Shown here: piece by piece, positions 40,991-50,589 of the stretch
Position numbering within the stretch: the stretch's first letter is position 1
Layout: each line of letters opens with the position of its first letter
Virus record (IMG/VR): IMGVR_UViG_3300043395_003024
Span: 1-64,000 of that record
Reading direction: 5' to 3' (one strand)
From: a virus
Length of the DNA: 64,000 bases
Made by a program: the position numbers and the translations under genes
Notes under the pieces: model-generated
Told to the model about the DNA's origin: nothing
Databases searched by the model: none
Seen by the model: the letters and a program-made list of their open reading frames with translations, nothing else

Positions 40991-42521
40991 ACAGGACCTA
41001 ATTAACCTTAGAACTGGTGCACAAAGTGAAAAACCTGAATCGATAGCGATAGTCGGTTCCGGAACTGCTGGATTGATTGCGGCTCTTTTACTTAGGAGAG
41101 CTTTTCCGCTGTCTGACATAACAGTAATTTCTTCATCCAAGATAGGAATTATTGGCGTCGGTGAAGGTTCTACCGAGCATTGGCGCCAATTTATGGACAT
41201 ATGTGATATCCCTCTAGAAGAAATGATTGTTGCAACAGCAGCAACACATAAATACGGTATCCGCTATGAAAATTGGCATAACAAAAATTCCGATTATTTT
41301 CATAGCGTCGGCGCAATAGATGAAGTATTTGCGTTTGGACTCTATGGCGTGTACATGGGTCTTATTGAACAAGAAAGACTATTTACGCCGAATACGTCAA
41401 GCGTCGGAATAATAAAAGATAAAATACCAAGAAACGGTCTGCACAAAAGTACCAATCAATTTCATTTTGATACCTTCAAATTAAATGAATACTTCACTTC
41501 TTTAGCATTTAAGAGGAGTATTAAGTTTATTGACGCAGAGGTCAGTCAGGTCATCATAGATGCAGAAACTGGAAATATATCTTCTGTAAAAACTGATGCA
41601 GGTGATGAGGTATCTGCGTATTTTTGGTTTGATGCGTCTGGGTTTTCTCGTGTTTTAATGAACGAGGTTGGCAATACGGAGTGGGAATCTTTCAATAAGT
41701 ACCTGCTCAGCAATACGGCTATTCCTTTCCCTACCGAAAGCGACCCAAATGGGAGAATCCGGCCATACACAAGAGCACGCGCTGCTTCGTCTGGGTGGAT
41801 GTGGGAAATCCCTACGCAGGAACGTCGCGGTAACGGCTATGTCTTTTCTTCTGATTTTCTTTCGCCTGAGCAGGCGGTAGAAGAAGCAGAAAAGATGAGC
41901 GGATACAAGATAGACAATCCACGTGTTATCTCGTTTGATGCTGGGTATCTAAAAACCCCATGGGTAAAAAACTGCATGGCTATTGGTCTTGCCTCTTCTT
42001 TCGTTGAGCCGCTAGAGGCAACTAGCATTGGCTCCACTATTCAGCAGGTTAGGCAGGCGATACCATACATAGCCTCGTATGTACCAGGAAATCAGGCATC
42101 ACAGAAACACTTCAACAAGGGTTTCGGCAAAATAATGCGAAATATATTGACAATGATTCGTCTTCACTACTACACAGATAGGGCGGATACGCCATTTTGG
42201 CAGGCCATGTCGAATATGCCAATTAATGATGAACTTCAAGAGCTCATCGAACTTTGGTCAGAACGTCCACCATCAAGATATGACCTTGACAGCAATTCTG
42301 GTGAAATGTTTTTGGCCCCACACCTGGCCCATGTTGCCCAGGGCCAGGGAGTGATAAGTAAGGATGCCTGCACAAGGGCTATGAATATGATGGTCTTAAG
42401 AGACCAAATATTCTATGAAATCGATACCATGAGACAGAATAGGCATAATCATGAACTCGTCGACCACGGCCAGTCATTGAGGGAATTGTTGTCAACAGAT
42501 GAAGAATGGTTGTACAAGTGA
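40971..42521 (+). CDS. Flavin-dependent tryptophan halogenase
   Basis: 516 residues. FAD-binding VGSGTAGLIAALLLR (residues 28-42); Lys94 in ATHKYGIRYENW aligns with the catalytic Lys of PrnA/RebH; SGWMWEIP (about 275-280) is the WxWxIP motif of halogenases; SSFVEPLEATSIGSTIQQ (about 342-359) matches the FVEPLExTxI motif. All key residues are present. The enzyme needs reduced FAD from a host reductase and adds Cl or Br to indole or phenol rings. Substrate unknown; sitting among fibre genes, aromatic residues of the fibres or a small molecule are candidates. Confidence 0.9.
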   Translation: MSDTVTKQDLINLRTGAQSEKPESIAIVGSGTAGLIAALLLRRAFPLSDITVISSSKIGIIGVGEGSTEHWRQFMDICDIPLEEMIVATAATHKYGIRYENWHNKNSDYFHSVGAIDEVFAFGLYGVYMGLIEQERLFTPNTSSVGIIKDKIPRNGLHKSTNQFHFDTFKLNEYFTSLAFKRSIKFIDAEVSQVIIDAETGNISSVKTDAGDEVSAYFWFDASGFSRVLMNEVGNTEWESFNKYLLSNTAIPFPTESDPNGRIRPYTRARAASSGWMWEIPTQERRGNGYVFSSDFLSPEQAVEEAEKMSGYKIDNPRVISFDAGYLKTPWVKNCMAIGLASSFVEPLEATSIGSTIQQVRQAIPYIASYVPGNQASQKHFNKGFGKIMRNILTMIRLHYYTDRADTPFWQAMSNMPINDELQELIELWSERPPSRYDLDSNSGEMFLAPHLAHVAQGQGVISKDACTRAMNMMVLRDQIFYEIDTMRQNRHNHELVDHGQSLRELLSTDEEWLYK

Positions 42522-43303
42522 GTTATAAGCTTCCCCCTGTAAAGCCTGGGCAAATACGATTTACACCCATGGATAACAGATTGATGGAATTTCCGCCGTT
42601 TGTTAATAATGTGAGTACACAACCAAACTGGTTCAAGCGAATTGGAAAACAGCAGGGTTCTGTTCGTAGGTGTGCCGGGACAATTGACTATCTTGCTGCA
42701 GGCATAACACTTCCGCTTTGGACAAACTACAGGTTTAGGCCAGACTCTCATGGGGCGTGGGAGACAGGAGGGGACGACTTCAGCCCACAGGCGGGAATTA
42801 ATAATGTTCAGGGTTTTGCGTACGAGTCAACAGGCTCCTGTCCGGTTACTAATATTAGACAAATAGAAACTGGCCAGTACCCAAAATTGGTAAATCCGTG
42901 GAGATTTGAAACTGCCCCGGGTTGGTCGACCCTTCTTCTTCCACTGCACTGGGAGCCAAATGAAAATTACTCTGTCATACCAGCAATAATTAATACGGAT
43001 TATTACCATTTGGCAAATATTGTTTTAAATATTACTGGTAATTCAGCGTTCGGAATTAAGGTTGGAACGCCAATAGCTCAGCTAGTGCCATTTAAGAGAG
43101 ACTCTGATTTTTCTGAAATTATTTTTAATGACGAGTCGTACTTTAAGTATGTTGCTACCACCGGGTTTGGGATGGGCCATATTGCCCCCCACGATGGAAC
43201 CGCTGGCCCATATAGGCGCGAGCGTGTGAATATTGATAAAATATTAGGTGAATGCCCTGCTGGCGAAAGAAAAAACCGATGGAAAATACTCAAAAAAAAA
43301 TAA
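42506..43303 (+). CDS. DUF6065-like protein
   Basis: 265 residues from ATG 42506 (or GTG 42518, overlapping the halogenase stop). WSTLLLPLHWEPNENYSVIPAIINTDYYH and IKVGTPIAQLVPF recall phage proteins of the DUF6065 type, which sit near oxygenases in marine phages. Jelly-roll-like strands; function unknown. Its place beside the halogenase suggests an accessory role in the modification. Confidence 0.6.
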   Translation: MVVQVSYKLPPVKPGQIRFTPMDNRLMEFPPFVNNVSTQPNWFKRIGKQQGSVRRCAGTIDYLAAGITLPLWTNYRFRPDSHGAWETGGDDFSPQAGINNVQGFAYESTGSCPVTNIRQIETGQYPKLVNPWRFETAPGWSTLLLPLHWEPNENYSVIPAIINTDYYHLANIVLNITGNSAFGIKVGTPIAQLVPFKRDSDFSEIIFNDESYFKYVATTGFGMGHIAPHDGTAGPYRRERVNIDKILGECPAGERKNRWKILKKK

Positions 43304-43377
43304 CAGAGTACAGCGATATTAAAAAAAATTCAAAAAAGAACGTCACGGGAAGCAAAAATAAAGGCGGTCTTCGATGA
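43279..43377 (+). CDS. Tiny Lys-rich peptide
   Basis: 32 residues, ATG 43279 to TGA 43375-43377, filling a 70-base gap. Lys/Asn-rich (TQKKITEY, then IKKNSKKNVTGSKNK). Overlaps the genes on both sides, which supports translation. Confidence 0.4.
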   Translation: MENTQKKITEYSDIKKNSKKNVTGSKNKGGLR

Positions 43378-43745
43378 GAATTCAGATATATGGCTGGCCG
43401 CTTGCGCCATTTGATAAGCCAGCTACAACGCAGGAAGAACTAATGTCAGCCCTCCGACAGATGAGGGATGTTCTTTTAAAGGAAAGCGACTGGACACAGT
43501 CTTCGGATTCCCCCCTTTCGGAAGAGATACGTAACGACTGGAGGATATGGAGGCAAAGCGTCCGTGATATTACGGATACTGTTGAAAATCCGTTGCCATA
43601 TGTTGTTGACCTTGGTGAGTTGCCAGGGCAGGGTGTTCCCAGCAGCTGGTCTAATTGGGATGTAGATGTTCTCGAGTCGACATGGACCACTACTACGGCG
43701 GAGCAAAAAGCCGCAAAACTGGAGGATTCAAATGGCGAGAACTAA
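43374..43745 (+). CDS. Tail fibre assembly-like protein
   Basis: 123 residues. LRQMRDVLLKESDWTQSSDSPLSEEIRNDWRIWRQSVRDIT matches the C-terminal LxxxRDxxLxxTDWTQLxDxPL repeat of fibre-assembly chaperones. They bind and help trimerise fibre ends. Located just before the collar gene. Confidence 0.75.
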   Translation: MRIQIYGWPLAPFDKPATTQEELMSALRQMRDVLLKESDWTQSSDSPLSEEIRNDWRIWRQSVRDITDTVENPLPYVVDLGELPGQGVPSSWSNWDVDVLESTWTTTTAEQKAAKLEDSNGEN

Positions 43746-44685
43746 ATTTTCAGTCAAAGATGGCATATCTGTATCGACAGATTCGGTTCCAGCTGGATTT
43801 GAGCTTATCCCGCCAGGCATAATGATGGCTTATGCTGGGTCAAGCGCCCCAGACGGCTGGCTTCTATGTGACGGAACTGCATACTCAAGAACAACTTATG
43901 CAAATCTATTTGCCGCAATATCGACTACATTCGGCAGCGGTGACGGGAGTACTACGTTCAATCTTCCCAACACAAAGGGGAGAACACTTGTTGGGGCCGG
44001 AACTGGGGATGGCGGTGGCTCATCTGCCTCCTCTGGCGTTATATCTGGTGGTTCAGCTTTAACGGCCAGGCCCCTTGGTTCATGGTATGGCAGAGAGTCT
44101 GTCACCTTAATAGCCAACAATCTTCCGGCTCATACACACGGACTAAATAGTCATACTCACGGAGCAAGTCATGACCATACGGGCTCAAGTGGTGGCCCAT
44201 CTGGTGGAAGCGACACAGCATCAGCCGGCATTGGTTCGCCTAGCCCCAGCGGAACGCAGTCAACATCAATAAACCATAACCATAGTGTTGATTTATATCA
44301 TTACGCGGCCGGCAACCATGAACATAGGTTATATTACGTAACGGATGGACAGTCGGGGACTAACAAAGCGAGAGTTTCAGCTTCAGGAACAACATTGTCA
44401 AACAGTGGCATAACAACATTTGAAGCCAGCCATACCCATACTTTTACAAATGGCACTTCAGGCGACTCAAACCCATACCATAATCATGACATGTATGACC
44501 ATCGGCATAGTTCAGACCACTATCATGGACTCGGAGCCCATACTCATACAGTAACAGTAAATTCAAAAGCACTTACAACAGATGGCCCTAGCACGTCAAA
44601 TACAACGGATGGTGGGTACTCGGCTAGCTCTGCTGTTGAAAATATGCAACCAATGCTCGCAGTAAATTACATCATCAAGTACTAA
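43732..44685 (+). CDS. Tail collar (microcystin-dependent-like) protein
   Basis: 317 residues from ATG 43732. The phage collar domain is present: GIMMAYAGSSAPDGWLLCDGTAY, then FGSGDGSTTFNLPNTKGRTLVG. The C-terminal half has HTHGLNSHTHGASHDH-type HxH repeats (about 30 His) for metal binding at the fibre tip. Ends in the typical NYIIKY. Confidence 0.85.
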   Translation: MARTKFSVKDGISVSTDSVPAGFELIPPGIMMAYAGSSAPDGWLLCDGTAYSRTTYANLFAAISTTFGSGDGSTTFNLPNTKGRTLVGAGTGDGGGSSASSGVISGGSALTARPLGSWYGRESVTLIANNLPAHTHGLNSHTHGASHDHTGSSGGPSGGSDTASAGIGSPSPSGTQSTSINHNHSVDLYHYAAGNHEHRLYYVTDGQSGTNKARVSASGTTLSNSGITTFEASHTHTFTNGTSGDSNPYHNHDMYDHRHSSDHYHGLGAHTHTVTVNSKALTTDGPSTSNTTDGGYSASSAVENMQPMLAVNYIIKY

Positions 44686-44694
44686 GATAGGCCG

Positions 44695-45762
44695 ATGCGC
44701 TTCCACGTTGTATCGCTACCGCATACAAACACAACAGAAGAATTTACTGCTTGTGCATATACCGAAAAAGTTCGTAAGTTCTGCATAATGATGAAAAACC
44801 TTGGGCATACAGTGTTTCTGTATGCTGGAGAGTTTAATGAGGCACCATGTGATGAGCATATTCAGTGCATCAGCGAGTTAGAGAGGGTGAACGCCGTAGG
44901 CTCAAACCACTACTCTGCGGCATCATTTGACTGGAATTTGCCTCACTGGGTGAGCTTCAATGGGAACGTAATTAATGCAATAAAAGAACGGCTCGAGCAT
45001 AAGGACTTTATTTGTCTTATTGCCGGCTACGCGTCGAAGCCAATTGCAGATGCATTTCCGAACGAAATCAGCGTGGAATTTGGTATCGGATACGGTGGCT
45101 CATTTGCTAATTACAAGGTTTTTGAGTCGTATGCCTGGATGCATTCCTGTTATGGCTCAAAGGTCACGGACCCACACGCCCTTGATGGGAAGTTTTACGA
45201 CACGGTTATCCCTAGCTATATAGACGTCAATGACTTCCCAGTTCGAGACACGCCTGATGACTATTACCTCTATATCGGAAGGCTTATTGAGCGCAAGGGG
45301 TACCAAATTGCTGTTGATGTGTGCAGGAGACTCGGCAAGCGCCTAATAGTTGCTGGAGCTGGAACGCCACCGGATTACGGCGAGTATGTAGGTGTGGTCG
45401 GGACAGAAGAACGCGGGCGGCTAATGGCTGGAGCAATCGCCACATTTGTACCGACAATTTATGTTGAGCCATTCGGGACGGTTGCAGTTGAGGCGATGGC
45501 ATGTGGCTCTCCGGTCATATCGACCGACTGGGGTGCGTTTACGGAGACGGTTATTGATGGCGTAACTGGATTTAGGTGTCACACTTTGAGGGAATTCATG
45601 GATGCAGCTATTGCCGCTCCATCTTTAGACAGAAAAGCCATAAGCCGTTATTCAAAGGAAAGATACGGCTTGGATACAGTTGGGCTGATGTACGACCGTT
45701 ATTTTAGAAGGCTCCAGACACTGTGGGGCGCTGGGTGGCATGAACTCGGCGAGCCTAGTTAA
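44695..45762 (+). CDS. GT4-family glycosyltransferase
   Basis: 355 residues. LYIGRLIERKGYQIAVDVCRRLGKRLIVAG is the acceptor-donor linker region, and VEPFGTVAVEAMACGSPVISTDWGAFTE holds the ExFGxxxxEAMACGxPVI donor site (EX7E). Retaining glycosyltransferase, cytoplasmic. With the one at 28262 it gives the phage two transferases, which could decorate collagen-like Thr or host glycans. Confidence 0.85.
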   Translation: MRFHVVSLPHTNTTEEFTACAYTEKVRKFCIMMKNLGHTVFLYAGEFNEAPCDEHIQCISELERVNAVGSNHYSAASFDWNLPHWVSFNGNVINAIKERLEHKDFICLIAGYASKPIADAFPNEISVEFGIGYGGSFANYKVFESYAWMHSCYGSKVTDPHALDGKFYDTVIPSYIDVNDFPVRDTPDDYYLYIGRLIERKGYQIAVDVCRRLGKRLIVAGAGTPPDYGEYVGVVGTEERGRLMAGAIATFVPTIYVEPFGTVAVEAMACGSPVISTDWGAFTETVIDGVTGFRCHTLREFMDAAIAAPSLDRKAISRYSKERYGLDTVGLMYDRYFRRLQTLWGAGWHELGEPS

Positions 45763-45997
45763 TAGATACTGCTTGCCACTTGCCAATTGGGCATTCGGCG
45801 TGGGCTATTTTTGTTTTAAGATGCATAAAGCAACCGCACTTTATGCACTGTCTTGTTGAGGCTTTAAAAAACTGACACTCTGTACATATCGAGTATCTTG
45901 ATTCTTCGGTCGGTTTATCAACATATTCAGTCGATTTGCGGAAAAAGTCTAAAGGACTTGCCTTGCGGCTATTGTCTCCTCGCTGTTCTCTCATCAC
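45755..45997 (-). CDS. DUF6171-like zinc protein
   Basis: 80 residues. ICTECQFFKASTRQCIKCGCFMHLKTKIAHAECPIGKW is a conserved phage zinc motif (C-x2-C, C-x2-C-x-C, ending CPxGKW). Converges with the glycosyltransferase by eight bases. Function unknown. Confidence 0.75.
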   Translation of the reverse strand: MMREQRGDNSRKASPLDFFRKSTEYVDKPTEESRYSICTECQFFKASTRQCIKCGCFMHLKTKIAHAECPIGKWQAVSIN

Positions 45998-46011
45998 TGC
46001 TCCAGGCCTAA

Positions 46012-46305
46012 TTATATTGTTCCGATTTCCTCAAAATTAGATAAATCTGGAAGAATAAACTTTTCGCCATCCCATGGTGTTCCGTCTGGAACTGGAGCAT
46101 GCTTGACAAGAAGAACTCCACTATCAAAAAACGACGACAACAAAGCCCACCCTGGAATCATAAGTATCACATCACCATTTTCTGTTGTGCCATTTGCCCA
46201 AAGCGCACCAATCGATGCTCCATCCTTTACTGCCACAACACAAAAATCTATGCTTTCTAAACCCGGTCCCAAATCATTGTCTACGGTTATTCCCTTATAT
46301 GCCAT
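46012..46305 (-). CDS. Hypothetical protein
   Basis: 97 residues. IDFCVVAVKDGASIGALWANGTTENGDVILMIPGWALLSSFFDSGVLLVKHAPVPDGTPWDGEKFILPDL; beta-rich, likely a fibre or small structural accessory. No family recognised. Confidence 0.55.
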   Translation of the reverse strand: MAYKGITVDNDLGPGLESIDFCVVAVKDGASIGALWANGTTENGDVILMIPGWALLSSFFDSGVLLVKHAPVPDGTPWDGEKFILPDLSNFEEIGTI

Positions 46306-46316
46306 TGATTGTTCCT

Positions 46317-48044
46317 TTAAATCTGTTCCGTGTATCTGTGAGTGTAGTAGATACGCAAATAAACATCAATCTGTTCGTTAGCTGCCCATGTCCCAGTTAT
46401 GCTTCCCCCGCCTATAACAGAAAACCTATAGAACCCTGCTTTGTCATATGCGCCATCCGTAAAGTCCCATGCCCTGCTCCTGGTTGTTCCGCCAGTAGGC
46501 CATGAACTTCCACTATTAAGAGATAGTAGAGTAGCAGAATCGTGACCAGCACCAGTTGTGCTATTCGACGCAGATATGCCAACGCTTGGGTTTCTGTTAG
46601 ATGTAACCGTATATGAAGTCGAAAGTGAGATGTATGCATATACTGTCGAACTGTATATGGCGTCATCATTTCCTGTAGTCCAGTTGAAGTATGTTCTAGC
46701 CATGCTGCCGCCAGTCACCTTCTTCGTATCCGTGTCATAGCTTGTGTTGTATGTTCTATAACCAGAAGTCACCCATCCAGATGTTGTAAATGACGTGCTT
46801 GAAGATACGCCATGTCCTTCTGTATTGTAAGTTGTTACCGTTGCTGTGACGTACATTCCCGGAGATATGCTTGCTGCGCCAAAAAGGGAGTTATATGTAT
46901 CAACACGCTGAACTTGATTTGCAGCGCTTGAATAAAACGGCCCAAAGGATTGGCCGACAATAAAGTCACTGTCTGTAGTGAAGTATATTTCCGTTCTGTC
47001 GTAGTTTTCACAAGCAGTTGGGCTAAATGTAATATTTACAGGCCTCTTACCATATGTTGCAGAGTTTCCATCTGTTGGGTAGCCGGAAACGCCGGCAATC
47101 GATACCGATGGTGCCGCAAACGTGGGAGTGCGTGCTGTTGATTTAGCGGAATATCCACCATAGTCACGAGCATTTTTTGCCCTAACTCTCCCAACATATG
47201 ATGTTCCGTTGGCCAATGTCCATGTATAGCTAGTGGATGTCGTTGTTTGTGCCCCAACCCAGTTAGCACCATCGTCTATTGAGTATTCAACTTGATATTC
47301 CGTAATGGCACTACCGCCATTTCCAGGGGCGCTCCAGCTAATTGTAAATCGCCTATCTCCAGACGACGACGATGGCGTACCTACTGCGTCTGGGACAGTA
47401 TATGGAGTTACTGGGGATGAATTGTCTGAAACCTGACCAGCACCAGCGGCAGTTTCGGCATATACGCGGAATACATATGACGTTCCATTTGATAGGCTTC
47501 CGACAGTTTCGCTCAGGTCATTTCCCGAGTCAATTGGTGATGACCAACTAGCTCCGCTATTACTTGAATACTGAACCCAATACTTACTAATTGACCTACC
47601 GCCGTTTGATGTTGGCGCACTATATGTTACTGTTACGTTCTGTGAAGACCCGCTGACAACACCTGTTATTGTCGGTTTCCCAGCAATTGTGTAAGGATTC
47701 GTATTGGTTGATAATGGGTCTGATGATGCTCCGCTGCCAAGAGCATTAACTGCACGAAGCTTTACGTAGTACTGCTGTCCGTTGGTTAGTCCGCCTATCG
47801 TCACAGGGGAGGCGGTATCAACAGGTGAAAGAGCGGTCCATGAACCGTATGATGAGCCACCATCGGTTGACAGCGCATACTCATAGTTGGATATGTTGAG
47901 TCCGCCATTAAAAGCAGGCGCAGTGAAAGAAATCGTTAGCTGTTGATTTCCCTCAATGGAGGAGAGGTTGGTTGGGGCAGTCGGAACAGAGCCTCCGCCA
48001 AAAAATCCTCTTGATGCTGTTGCTCTACCGCCAATATAAGGCAC
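46317..48044 (-). CDS. Fibronectin type III repeat protein
   Basis: 575 residues with three FN3 domains: VPTAPTNLSSIEGNQQLTISF-like, then TIAGKPTITGVVSGSSQNVTV, then VPDAVGTPSSSSGDRRFTISWSAP. The C-terminal 250 residues are a beta-rich tip (YFNWTTGNDDAIYSSTV). FN3 repeats in phages are surface adhesin spacers. Immediately follows fibre 48054. Confidence 0.8.
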   Translation of the reverse strand: MPYIGGRATASRGFFGGGSVPTAPTNLSSIEGNQQLTISFTAPAFNGGLNISNYEYALSTDGGSSYGSWTALSPVDTASPVTIGGLTNGQQYYVKLRAVNALGSGASSDPLSTNTNPYTIAGKPTITGVVSGSSQNVTVTYSAPTSNGGRSISKYWVQYSSNSGASWSSPIDSGNDLSETVGSLSNGTSYVFRVYAETAAGAGQVSDNSSPVTPYTVPDAVGTPSSSSGDRRFTISWSAPGNGGSAITEYQVEYSIDDGANWVGAQTTTSTSYTWTLANGTSYVGRVRAKNARDYGGYSAKSTARTPTFAAPSVSIAGVSGYPTDGNSATYGKRPVNITFSPTACENYDRTEIYFTTDSDFIVGQSFGPFYSSAANQVQRVDTYNSLFGAASISPGMYVTATVTTYNTEGHGVSSSTSFTTSGWVTSGYRTYNTSYDTDTKKVTGGSMARTYFNWTTGNDDAIYSSTVYAYISLSTSYTVTSNRNPSVGISASNSTTGAGHDSATLLSLNSGSSWPTGGTTRSRAWDFTDGAYDKAGFYRFSVIGGGSITGTWAANEQIDVYLRIYYTHRYTEQI

Positions 48045-48053
48045 TTTAGTTTC

Positions 48054-49340
48054 CTATGCAAACTTTGACTGGCTAGCGAGGACAATATATGTTGGGGTTG
48101 CCGCTGTTTTGATAATTGTTACCGTGTACGAGTCAACTGCGCCACCGCCGCTTCCGTCCGGGAAGCTGACGCCACCAAACCACTTAACTCCAGTTTGTGT
48201 CACACCATCAACAGCTATTGATGTCGGCCTACATGTTGTTGACCCAGAAGTGATTAGAACAACACCAGTAACAGATTGCCCAACAGATGTCATCGCATTA
48301 AATGAATTAGCTGTACCATCACCAGTGAAATTAAGAGAACACGATGCACTACTTGATGTCTCAAAGAAATGGATTCCCGATGTTAGGACGTCTATATTTT
48401 CAGTCCCTGAAGCGGCTCCCTGGAAGTGTACTTTTTCAATAATTTCTGCAAAATAAGAAGTTCCGGTAACTGACAGGTTATTTCCAACGCCAACATTTGA
48501 CGTAACAGATATTGATGAATCCAGTTTTGCAGAAGTAACGGCGCCTGCATTGATTTTTGCAGTAGTTACACCAAGGTCCTTTATTCTCAACGTATCAGAA
48601 TCTATTTCAATAGTAGAACTATCAACATTGACCGACAGTGCAGAGCCACCTCCGCCGGCAAGTCCATTTCCAGCGACTGCAGTGCTCAATTTCGCGCTTG
48701 TTATTCCGGAATCTTTTACACGAAGGGAGTCTGAATTTATCTCTATTGTTGAGTCGTCAACGTTGACAGATAGTGCGCTTCCGGCTCCACCAGCAAGACC
48801 GTTTCCGGCTACTGCTGCTGCTATTTTTGCACTAGTTATTCCAGAGTCCTTGACGCGCAGTGAATCCGAATTTATTTCGATTGTTGAGTTGTCAACATTT
48901 ACGGAGAGAGCCGAGCCATTTCCGCCAGCAAGACCATTACCAGCAACAGATGTAGTCAGTTTTGCTTCAGTAACTGTGTTATCGGCAACGTCGGAAGCAA
49001 CAATAGTGCCTGGAGCTATTTTGTCGGATGTTACCGAGTTATTTGCCAGTTTCGCTTCAGTGATAGAGCCGTCTGCAACTGTAAATTGCGACGCCGACTG
49101 CCATGAAGTGCCGTTGTAATACTGAACTTCATTAATGTCGTCTAGATAACAGAATCGCCCTTCTGACAGTTCCGGCTTGCCATCTCCGCCCTGCGATACA
49201 GGTATCCCGTCCCCGAATGCCAAGTCCCTAGCGGCCGCATCAGCAAAGCGGGAAATAACCTGGTCCATAAGATAACTATTGACATCAGCTGCATATGCGA
49301 TTTCACCAGAAAGGAATAACCTTACTCCTGAGCCAGCCAT
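48054..49340 (-). CDS. Tail fibre with three ~45-residue repeats
   Basis: 428 residues. Starts MAGSGVRLFLSGEIAYAADVNSYLMDQVISRFADAAARDLAFGDGIP, the minor tail/fibre N-terminus. The middle has three copies of VAGNGLAGG..SALSVNV, then IEINSDSLRVKDSGITSAK (about 130-265). The third diverges slightly. A C-terminal beta domain binds the receptor or the next fibre. Confidence 0.8.
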   Translation of the reverse strand: MAGSGVRLFLSGEIAYAADVNSYLMDQVISRFADAAARDLAFGDGIPVSQGGDGKPELSEGRFCYLDDINEVQYYNGTSWQSASQFTVADGSITEAKLANNSVTSDKIAPGTIVASDVADNTVTEAKLTTSVAGNGLAGGNGSALSVNVDNSTIEINSDSLRVKDSGITSAKIAAAVAGNGLAGGAGSALSVNVDDSTIEINSDSLRVKDSGITSAKLSTAVAGNGLAGGGGSALSVNVDSSTIEIDSDTLRIKDLGVTTAKINAGAVTSAKLDSSISVTSNVGVGNNLSVTGTSYFAEIIEKVHFQGAASGTENIDVLTSGIHFFETSSSASCSLNFTGDGTANSFNAMTSVGQSVTGVVLITSGSTTCRPTSIAVDGVTQTGVKWFGGVSFPDGSGGGAVDSYTVTIIKTAATPTYIVLASQSKFA

Positions 49341-49378
49341 ACTATTCTCCTGAATCCTTAATTAATGATTTTACCATT

Positions 49379-50587
49379 TCAGCCGAACCTCATCGAGTCG
49401 AGAACTCCAAGAGTTGGGTCGTCAAACGAGAAGAAGAACTCGTCAACAGTTTCGTGGACAACCTTATATCCCATTGGTTTGGCCCAATTGACGGATTGGA
49501 GAACAACGTGGCTCTCTTCTCCGGCATCTGCATCTGGCGTTTCATTTGTGAGTGTCTGAACTTTTATTGTGAACAAGTCGTCTAGATATCTGGGCGTAAC
49601 CGCTACAGATAGGGTCGTTGGTTCGCCATCTTTTGTATAAATAAGAACTTGCCTAGCCGCCTCGACCATTGCTCTACGCGTTCCTGCAGCTCTTCCATAA
49701 AATGAGTAGCGAAGTTGCCATTCAATAAAGTCTCTCCTCGCAGATTCGTTTTGAAAAAATACAGACCCATCTGCATATTCAATATTCTGCTTCAGTGCAG
49801 TGCCAGTGAACTGGGACAGCCACGGAGTATATGGTCCGCGTACGGAGCGTGGTGATACCAATGAACTCTGTGCCCAATTAAACATTGAGTCATATGGGCT
49901 ATCAAGCTGCGCTTGCTCTACCCCATACATAAGGTCGTGCTCTATTGCTGTTTCACCAGCAGCAGATGTAAGTATGTCTATTAGGCGAAAGTATGGATAC
50001 GTCGGTGCTTCTTGGGCTGAATCAATTTCAAAATAAAAATCGGGCAAGAAATTTCTCATTCTGCCAACAAACGGATTTTCATAAAATGCAAAATCGTGAA
50101 TGAGGTGCGGTAGTGTTACATGAATTGTCGCGGCATTGTGATTTTCTATAGTAATGCGAATTGTTGCCGTATGCAGCTGTCCATCATTTGGTACTACGAC
50201 AGTGTTGGTATGAACAGCATTGTATAGCCCGCTTGTTAGCGTCTCCTGCACAGCAGTATTATTGTCGTCTTCATCAATAAATAGAAGACCGGATACTGAC
50301 ATTGGAGACAATGCTTTTAGCTTTATATTCGCTGACAATATTCTGTCATTATCTGCAATGTTAAGTGGAATAGCTGCAAGTTCTAGGACAATTGGGGCTA
50401 GTGACGAAGGTGAAAGTTCAAGTACATAGCGCGTGTCTACTACGAATTCACGCCCAATAATGGCAACTGTCGCATTTGTGGCAGTCCAGTTGTGTGGTAC
50501 TTCATTTATCGCGATAATTGCATTATTTTGGGTGGAGACGCGCATCAACGCATCGGCGTTAGATAACAAGTTTCTAGTTCTGGCCAT
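49379..50587 (-). CDS. Tail protein I-like baseplate component
   Basis: 402 residues. The second half (FLPDFYFEIDSAQEAPTYPYFRLIDIL, then WLSQFTGTALKQNIEYADG, ending in RRDFIEWQLRYSFYGRAAGTRRAMVEAARQ) fits the P2 gpI/gp57-like baseplate wedge. The N-terminal 150 residues are an extra beta domain. Follows gpJ as in other contractile tails. Confidence 0.75.
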   Translation of the reverse strand: MARTRNLLSNADALMRVSTQNNAIIAINEVPHNWTATNATVAIIGREFVVDTRYVLELSPSSLAPIVLELAAIPLNIADNDRILSANIKLKALSPMSVSGLLFIDEDDNNTAVQETLTSGLYNAVHTNTVVVPNDGQLHTATIRITIENHNAATIHVTLPHLIHDFAFYENPFVGRMRNFLPDFYFEIDSAQEAPTYPYFRLIDILTSAAGETAIEHDLMYGVEQAQLDSPYDSMFNWAQSSLVSPRSVRGPYTPWLSQFTGTALKQNIEYADGSVFFQNESARRDFIEWQLRYSFYGRAAGTRRAMVEAARQVLIYTKDGEPTTLSVAVTPRYLDDLFTIKVQTLTNETPDADAGEESHVVLQSVNWAKPMGYKVVHETVDEFFFSFDDPTLGVLDSMRFG

Positions 50588-50589
50588 AT

